Assembly: GCA_038240295.1 (NCBI GenBank)
Contig: JBBSDW010000114.1
Span: 1-10,497 of the forward strand
Length of the DNA stretch: 10,497 bases
Origin: JABDDM01 sp038240295
GTDB taxonomy: Bacteria > Bacteroidota > Ignavibacteria > Palsa-1295
Direction: 5' to 3'
Made by a program: the position numbers and the translations under genes. The notes under the pieces were generated by a model. The model had not been told where the DNA came from and did not search any database. It was given only the letters and a program-made list of their open reading frames with translations. This document shows, in pieces, positions 6,262 through 10,497 of this stretch. The number at the start of each line of letters is the position of its first letter. Positions within the stretch are counted from its first letter, which is position 1.

Positions 6262-8106
6262 TTAAGGGTGCTCGATGACGATGCGCTCGCGCAACTGGGC
6301 GCTGCCGCTGATGAATTCGGCCGTGTACACCCCGGCTTGGAGATCACGAATGGAGATATCAAAAATTCGACCGACATGAACGCCGCCGGCAACTTTTCTG
6401 CCGAGAATATCGAAGATCGAGAATTTCACAAGACCTTCCGCGCCATCAGGTAAACGAATATGCAGAACCGAGCGAGCAGGATTCGGGAACACAAGAACTC
6501 GCGCGTTCGGCAGGGCTCCGCCACTCACGGCAGCGATCGAACAGCCGCCGCTTAGCGACTTTAGCGCGAGATATTTTGGTGTCGTGGGCTTGGTAATATC
6601 CTCGAGCGCACCCCAACATCCATATCGACTCGAATTTCCGTTGAGGCCGAAATACATGAAAAGATCTCCGCCGATCGGAAACCAGTTATCCTTAAGATCA
6701 TGTGTTACTGCCGAACCCATCGCCGTGTCGCGATTCGCGAGGATCCGATTACCGATGTCGGTAGTATCGCCACCACCCGTATCCGGCCCACCTTCATAGG
6801 CGACGAGCTTCACCCCATATTGCGCTGCGAGCCCAGCGTACGTTGTCCGCAGCGATCGGCTCGCGTCACTGCTCGCGACCATCGTATCAATGATCGTGGG
6901 TATCGATTCATTCTTAACAGGAGTGCCTTCGCCAAAATATGGTGCACCCGCCAGAGCGTAGAGATACTTGCTTGGATCCCCAAAGGTATGCTGCAAATAG
7001 CTTAGTCCCTGTCGAGCAAGCTCTGCCCATGCGACTTGACTCGCAAAGACAGGCCGGATGGTCGTACCAAAGGCGGCATCGCCATAGACGGTTCGAAAAA
7101 TATCGCCGATCTCCTTGATACGTCTTGCGACTCTTCGTGAGGCTAAATAGAGATCGAACGTCTGGCCGTCGTAATTAAGATCGGAATGACCCGTAGCCAC
7201 TTCCTCAAGCGCTCGCGCATGATTCCATCTGAATTGAGGAAACCCGCTGTTCCATACTTCGTTGCTGTATTCCAAATAAATGCGCAAGCCCGGAGCAAGC
7301 GAAGCCTTCATTAGCTCCGCAAGCTGCAACACGTAATCATCATCGGCAGCGACCGGGATCGTGACCCACATATCCTTTTTCGCTTGATTTGCGAGCGCAA
7401 TCGCATATTCCCATGCAATGCCATCTCGCTTTTTTCCCCACGAATTTTGCGTTGCGTCGTTCGTCTGTTTTCGGTTCGCCCAATGCTCGTATTGATCGCT
7501 ATCGGAAACCACCGGGGCATCGTTATTCGTCGCTTCCCAATCCATGAAGCGCATCGTGCTGAAGGGACAAAGATCGTCGATCAGCTCTCGGCGAAAGATC
7601 TCGGTGGTTGTGTCCGAATAACCAGGTCGTATCAGGCGTACATTTCGAACGCCGCCGTTTGTATTTGTAAAATTGATCAGAAGGAGCCCACCGCCTTTTG
7701 CGAAAAGGAGATCGGCGGTCGTGCGGTTATTGGCGGCATCGTACAGCTGATTCTGTATTGTGAAGGGATCGCCATAACTCGAAAGCGTCGCCTTACCGAT
7801 AAACGAGAGCTTATACGTCCCGCTGACATCAGTCATCACCTTCTGTGGATCATCCGTCGGCGGAGCCCACGCACCAAATGGCCGCACATCGAAGACGCCA
7901 GCGCGCACATCGGCCATCGGCCACCCGTTTGAATCGAGCGCGATCGTACTACCCGTGATGGGAGACCATCCAACCGAGCTTTTCATCGCATCGACAAATT
8001 CGAATGCGCCAAGATTGACACCGATCTTGCCGGAAAAGGTTTGGGCGTGAGCAAAATGGATGTTCGTACTAACGAGGAAAGCGAGAGCAAAGAGCGCGGT
8101 CTTCAT
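6262..8106 (-). CDS. Secreted glycoside-hydrolase-like protein with T9SS type A sorting domain
   Basis: A 614-residue secreted protein. Residues 1-22 are a signal peptide (ALFALAFLVS, cleavage near AHA-QT). Residues about 25-160 form a beta-rich region. About 170-515 resembles a TIM-barrel glycoside hydrolase of clan GH-A: MRFMDWEATN, WVTIPVAADDDYV, then YLEYSNEVWN with E283 in an Asn-Glu pair as candidate acid/base, and LVAYEGGP with E438 as candidate nucleophile. The last 80 residues (VFPNPARSVLHI, FDILGRKV, LQAGVYTAEF) are a type A sorting domain recognised by the type IX secretion system, so the protein is exported and probably attached to the cell surface. The polysaccharide target is not readable; the catalytic residues are inferred from motif position. 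ATG 8106 starts at the signal peptide; the open frame further upstream runs into the tRNA terminator. No Shine-Dalgarno sequence is seen. Confidence 0.82.
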   Translation of the reverse strand: MKTALFALAFLVSTNIHFAHAQTFSGKIGVNLGAFEFVDAMKSSVGWSPITGSTIALDSNGWPMADVRAGVFDVRPFGAWAPPTDDPQKVMTDVSGTYKLSFIGKATLSSYGDPFTIQNQLYDAANNRTTADLLFAKGGGLLLINFTNTNGGVRNVRLIRPGYSDTTTEIFRRELIDDLCPFSTMRFMDWEATNNDAPVVSDSDQYEHWANRKQTNDATQNSWGKKRDGIAWEYAIALANQAKKDMWVTIPVAADDDYVLQLAELMKASLAPGLRIYLEYSNEVWNSGFPQFRWNHARALEEVATGHSDLNYDGQTFDLYLASRRVARRIKEIGDIFRTVYGDAAFGTTIRPVFASQVAWAELARQGLSYLQHTFGDPSKYLYALAGAPYFGEGTPVKNESIPTIIDTMVASSDASRSLRTTYAGLAAQYGVKLVAYEGGPDTGGGDTTDIGNRILANRDTAMGSAVTHDLKDNWFPIGGDLFMYFGLNGNSSRYGCWGALEDITKPTTPKYLALKSLSGGCSIAAVSGGALPNARVLVFPNPARSVLHIRLPDGAEGLVKFSIFDILGRKVAGGVHVGRIFDISIRDLQAGVYTAEFISGSAQLRERIVIEHP

Positions 8107-8208
8107 AGCGAGCAAATAATTAATGAGCCGATAGCAGTATGCGAAGATAAGCAGAAAGCGGGCCCTCAGAAAATCGACAAGGAAACTCGAAACGAAGCTG
8201 GCAAACGC

Positions 8209-8242
8209 GAAAAAGCGCACAAATCTTATCGATCTGTGCGCT
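8209..8242 (-). terminator. Rho-independent terminator of the tRNA-Ile/tRNA-Ala transcript
   Basis: Read on the minus strand, AGCGCACAGAT and ATTTGTGCGCT form an 11-bp stem (one G-U pair) around a 7-base loop, followed at once by five T residues. It starts 17 bases past the tRNA-Ala 3' end, so it closes the tRNA transcription unit and insulates the secreted-protein gene downstream. Confidence 0.9.
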
Positions 8243-8258
8243 CTTAATGCATTTTTCG

Positions 8259-8331
8259 TGGACCCTAGGAGAGTCGAACTCCTGACCTATTGAATGCAAA
8301 TCAATCGCTCTACCAACTGAGCTAAGGGCCC
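8259..8331 (-). tRNA. tRNA-Ala (anticodon TGC)
   Basis: A 73-nt cloverleaf. The acceptor arm GGGCCCT pairs with AGGGTCC and includes the G3-U70 wobble pair that is the identity element for alanyl-tRNA synthetase. The D arm is TAGCTCAGTTGGTAGAGC. The anticodon arm ATTGA-TTTGCAT-TCAAT carries TGC, and the T arm AGGAG-TTCGACT-CTCCT is intact. The discriminator base is A; CCA is not encoded (CGA follows), so it must be added by the nucleotidyltransferase. It is the second tRNA of a minus-strand pair, followed by a strong terminator. Confidence 0.97.
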
Positions 8332-8337
8332 GATATC

Positions 8338-8482
8338 GGGCAAGTATCAACTATGAAGTATGAGGTATGAATCCTTGGACCCAAGCCCCAACTTCGTTGC
8401 CAATGCCTGCCGGGCAATTTGAATTTTCAGGCGAAGCGAAGGCAAGCCTTGATACTTCACACCTCATAATTCATACTTGCCC
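8338..8482. repeat. Long imperfect inverted repeat with heptamer arms in the tRNA spacer
   Basis: The left arm (8338-8371) and the reverse complement of the right arm (8449-8482) match at 28 of 34 positions. Each arm is built of 7-bp units near gaagtat: caagtat, caactat, gaagtat, gaggtat on the left; caagtat, gaattat, gaggtgt, gaagtat on the right. The interior adds further complementary pieces (cttcg with cgaag, gcctg with caggc). The whole 145-bp spacer segment can therefore fold as one long hairpin in the precursor RNA between the two tRNAs. Confidence 0.75.
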
Positions 8483-8486
8483 CTTG

Positions 8487-8560
8487 TGGGCCTAAGTGGA
8501 GTTGAACCACTGACCTCCCGCTTATCAGGCGGACGCTCTAACCAACTGAGCTATAGGCCC
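8487..8560 (-). tRNA. tRNA-Ile (anticodon GAT)
   Basis: A 74-nt cloverleaf. The acceptor arm GGGCCTA pairs with TAGGCCC. The D arm is TAGCTCAGTTGGTTAGAGC. The anticodon arm TCCGC-CTGATAA-GCGGG carries GAT, and the T arm GTGG-TTCAACT-CCAC is intact. The discriminator base is A and CCA is not encoded. It lies upstream of tRNA-Ala in transcription, the order used in rRNA operon spacers, yet coding genes flank the pair on both sides. Confidence 0.97.
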
Positions 8561-8663
8561 GAAACTTAGCGGCAAACGCCACCTTTTCGAGCGCGGAATT
8601 AACGGTTATCATGTTTTGTGCGTTCCCCCTAATCGCTGTTTGCGATAACAACCAGAGATCATC

Positions 8664-9269
8664 ATGGGAAAAAGAGAGAATCGGGTGGATCAGTACATCG
8701 CCAATGCAAAACCGTTCGCGAAGCCGATCCTGGATCATGTGCGCGAGCTGATTCACGAAACATGTCCGGATGTGGTCGAGGTGATGAAATGGAGTGCGCC
8801 CCACTTCGAATACAAGGGAGAGATCCTCTGTGCGATTGCCGGATTCAAAGAACATGCAGCGATACGATTGTGGAAGGCGCCGCTGATGGACGATCCAAAG
8901 CGTTTACTCAAGGACGATGGCAGCGCGGGGAATTTCGGGAAGATCCTGTCAATGGCGGACCTTCCACCCGATAAAATCCTTGTCCTATTCCTCAAGCAGG
9001 CGATGAAGCTCAACGAAGCGGGAGTAAAAGTCGAGAAGAGGATCGTCAAAAAGGAGATGAACACCGACGCACCCGACTACTTCATGAAGGCGCTCAAAAA
9101 GAACAAAGCCGCGCTCAAGACTTACGAAGCATTCAGCCCAGGCAACAAACGCGACTACATCGTCTGGATCACCGAAGCAAAATCGGAAGCGACGCGAAAT
9201 TCAAGGCTCGCGACGGCAATTGAATGGATGGCCGAGGGGAAGACTCGAATGTGGAAGTATAAGAAGTAA
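8664..9269 (+). CDS. DUF1801 / YdeI (OmdA-like) family protein
   Basis: A 201-residue soluble protein. The first half (about 10-115) has the DUF1801 pattern: VDQYIANAKPFAKPILDHVR, then CPDVVEVMKWSAPHFEYKG, ILCAIAGFKEHAAIRLW, and the hydrophobic strand/helix SMADLPPDKILVLFLKQAM. The second half (about 138-200) matches the YdeI/OmpD-associated (bacteriocin-protection) tail: F-x-ALKKNKAALKTYEAFSPGNKRDYIVWITEAK, then TRNSRLATAIEWMAEGK. This two-part layout is common in Bacteroidota. DUF1801 domains are related to the frataxin-like fold, but their biochemical role is not settled, and I give none here. The start ATG 8664 follows AGAGATCATC, a weak ribosome site. The gene is divergent from the tRNA pair (104-bp gap, which must hold both promoters) and is followed by a REP-like double hairpin. 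Confidence 0.85.
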   Translation: MGKRENRVDQYIANAKPFAKPILDHVRELIHETCPDVVEVMKWSAPHFEYKGEILCAIAGFKEHAAIRLWKAPLMDDPKRLLKDDGSAGNFGKILSMADLPPDKILVLFLKQAMKLNEAGVKVEKRIVKKEMNTDAPDYFMKALKKNKAALKTYEAFSPGNKRDYIVWITEAKSEATRNSRLATAIEWMAEGKTRMWKYKK

Positions 9270-9315
9270 CAATGGCGAACGAGGAAGCCTCAACATTGCA
9301 CGCCATTTCCCTGTT

Positions 9316-9386
9316 ATTCCCGCGAAGGCGGGAATCCATCCCCAGGATTGCGACGGCCCAAGCGTAGCTTCCCGCCTTCGCGGGAA
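9316..9386. repeat. REP-like double hairpin
   Basis: Two hairpins of the same stem in opposite orientation: TTCCCGC-GAAG-GCGGGAA within 9316-9335 and TTCCCGC-CTTC-GCGGGAA at 9369-9386, separated by 33 bp. Outer bases also match inversely (gttatt near 9313 against aataac near 9391). The words resemble the widespread GCGGGAAT palindromic intergenic repeats of many bacteria. It lies between two same-strand genes and may act as a terminator or mRNA stabiliser. Confidence 0.8.
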
Positions 9387-9410
9387 TGACAATAACCAAT
9401 CTACAATAGC

Positions 9411-10271
9411 ATGCCTGACAAGTGGTTAACCTGGCTTCGTGAGAAGCGCTTTGGTGGAACCACTCCGAACATGGAGGGCATGTACGCGGTTCGTGACAAA
9501 GTTCTTGAGAATTCGAAAGTAAAAGAAGGCGATACTATCCTCGATGTCGGCACCGGAGATGGACTGATCGCTTCCGCAGCCCTCGACAAGGTGGGACCGA
9601 CGGGCAAAGTGATCTTTAGCGACATCTCGCTGGACGCGCTCGACTTTTGTCGTGAATACTCGCGAAGCGTCGGAGCGCTCAAGAGATCGCAATTTGTCCT
9701 CGCCCCCGCTTCCGATCTGCATGCGATTGCCGATAATTCCGTTGATATCGTTACGACTCGGTCGGTGTTGATCTATGAACCGAACAAACAAAAGGCCTTC
9801 GAAGAATTTTATCGCGTGCTGAAGCCAGATGGATGGATTAGCCTTTTTGAACCTATCGGGAGAGTCGTGAAAAATCTTCAGCGTCCCAACACTTTTAGCG
9901 GTTATGACGTCCTGCCGATAATTGATCTGATGGAAAAAGTGATGACGGCATATCGGTGGAATAACACGCCCGATAATCCGATGGGCAATTTCGACGAAAG
10001 GGATCTTGTACGTTTTTCGGTGTCGGCAGGTTTTAGTTATACCAAGGTGGAGCTTGAGATCCAGTCTGGCAAATCAGGTATTTTCGCGGGAGAATGGGAG
10101 CACTTTTATCATTCGAGTCCCAATCCGAATGCGCCTTCGCTCAAGGAAGCAGTGGATGAAACACTGAAGAGCAATGAATCGCAGCGACTGATCGATCACT
10201 TACGTCCGTTAGTCGAAAAAGGCGATGGCTGGGTGACGCAAGCGTTATGTTATTTGACGTCGAATAAGTAA
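9411..10271 (+). CDS. Class I SAM-dependent methyltransferase
   Basis: A 286-residue soluble enzyme with the Rossmann-type methyltransferase core. Motif I is ILDVGTGDGLIA (43-54), which binds S-adenosylmethionine; the acidic end of strand 2 is D71 in IFSDIS; motif II lies in NSVDIVTTRSVL (109-120); and motif III is RVLKPDGWISLFEPIG (135-150). An N-terminal helix region (WLTWLREKRFGG..NMEGM) and a C-terminal extension of about 90 residues probably form the substrate lid. The core resembles the UbiE/Methyltransf_11 group acting on small molecules or lipids, but the acceptor is unknown. Starting at ATG 9411 gives a sensible N-terminus; no good Shine-Dalgarno sequence is seen. It is separated from the DUF1801 gene by the REP-like element and probably has its own promoter. 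No gene follows in the remaining 226 bp. Confidence 0.87.
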   Translation: MPDKWLTWLREKRFGGTTPNMEGMYAVRDKVLENSKVKEGDTILDVGTGDGLIASAALDKVGPTGKVIFSDISLDALDFCREYSRSVGALKRSQFVLAPASDLHAIADNSVDIVTTRSVLIYEPNKQKAFEEFYRVLKPDGWISLFEPIGRVVKNLQRPNTFSGYDVLPIIDLMEKVMTAYRWNNTPDNPMGNFDERDLVRFSVSAGFSYTKVELEIQSGKSGIFAGEWEHFYHSSPNPNAPSLKEAVDETLKSNESQRLIDHLRPLVEKGDGWVTQALCYLTSNK

Positions 10272-10362
10272 CGATTCTTGTTGAAGACGCAAAGCACAAT
10301 ACCGCGAACGTTCGAGCGAGGCACGATTTCTCATCTGAAGTTTTTTAGCCCAGCACCAAAAG

Positions 10363-10415
10363 ATTGCTTCGCTCCGTTTATCTTTAGCTGTGCAAGGATA
10401 AACTTCGCTCGCAAT
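10363..10415. repeat. Inverted-repeat intergenic element
   Basis: ATTGC (10363-10367) pairs with GCAAT (10411-10415), and GTTTATC (10376-10382) with GATAAAC (10397-10403). Between the paired parts, both arms carry ttcgctc in direct orientation. The words gattgcttcgctc and cgctcgcaatgac resemble dispersed intergenic repeats seen in many bacterial genomes. It lies 91 bp past the methyltransferase stop; it could also act as a weak terminator hairpin, but no T-run follows. Confidence 0.55.
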
Positions 10416-10456
10416 GACGGCGAACGAAACGCACGAATCGCAATCATGGTATTAAC

Positions 10457-10497
10457 GACACCGGACACCGGACACCGGACACCGGACACCGGACACC
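10457..10497. repeat. Perfect 7-bp tandem array, (GACACCG)n, open at the window end
   Basis: Five full identical gacaccg units plus six bases of a sixth run to the last base of the window, so the true copy number is unknown. No spacers are present, which excludes a CRISPR array. A degenerate relative in the opposite orientation lies at 479-511. Repeats of this kind often end assembly contigs. Confidence 0.92.

Noticed and set aside
7384..7932. 182-residue plus-strand open frame
   Set aside because: It is antisense to the T9SS-sorted protein, which has clear domains; composition is that of a complementary-strand shadow.
8107..8220. N-terminal extension of the secreted protein
   Set aside because: The extra 38 residues precede a normal signal peptide, and their coding DNA runs into the tRNA terminator region.
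8332..8663. Remnant of an rRNA operon around the Ile/Ala tRNAs
   Set aside because: No 16S or 23S sequence is seen on either side; the flanks are a terminator, the palindromic spacer and a DUF1801 gene.
9169..9429. Short frames reading FPRRREATLG or VIPAKAGIHPQ
   Set aside because: These are translations of the REP-like palindrome, a common false gene in bacterial annotation.
10457..10497. CRISPR array
   Set aside because: The units are 7 bp, contiguous and without spacers; no cas gene is present.

Overview
The window looks like chromosome from a member of the Bacteroidota/Chlorobi (FCB) group. The strongest clue is a C-terminal sorting domain of the type IX secretion system (T9SS) on the large secreted protein at 6262-8106, since T9SS is essentially confined to that group. 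Other fitting signs are moderate GC, TTG/GTG starts and many genes without a clear Shine-Dalgarno sequence. A lineage such as Ignavibacteria or Kapabacteria would fit, but the sequence alone does not settle the rank below phylum.

Left part (1-4052). A truncated MBL-fold hydrolase (minus) is divergent from a GNAT acetyltransferase (plus). The acetyltransferase converges, with an 11-bp overlap, on a two-gene minus-strand unit: a diacylglycerol-kinase-type lipid kinase translationally coupled (TTGA overlap) to a calcineurin-like metallophosphoesterase. A PAP2-type membrane phosphatase is divergent from the kinase across a 93-bp gap. Kinase, phosphoesterase and PAP2 phosphatase together suggest a small phospholipid or undecaprenyl-phosphate turnover cassette.

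Middle (4053-8106). A short intergenic stretch with heptamer repeats leads to an acidic, probably disordered small protein and a 49-residue lmo0937-type membrane peptide that ends at a strong terminator. Three minus-strand genes follow: a 101-residue protein I do not recognise, an exported dienelactone-hydrolase-like enzyme, and upstream of it the T9SS-sorted, glycoside-hydrolase-like protein. The last two are 41 bp apart and probably co-transcribed.

Right part (8107-10497). A minus-strand tRNA-Ile(GAT)/tRNA-Ala(TGC) pair, separate from any rRNA gene, ends in a strong terminator. The spacer between the two tRNAs holds a long imperfect palindrome whose arms are built of 7-bp repeat units. Then come a DUF1801/YdeI-type protein, a REP-like double hairpin, a class I SAM-dependent methyltransferase, another inverted-repeat element, and a perfect 7-bp tandem array running off the window end.

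The most unusual theme is the recurrence of tandem repeats with a period of exactly 7 bp but different sequence at several intergenic sites (about 479-511, 4112-4139, 8341-8368, 8449-8482 and 10457-10497). They resemble the heptanucleotide STRR repeats of cyanobacteria, although nothing else here looks cyanobacterial. I see no phage, IS element, CRISPR array or defence system.
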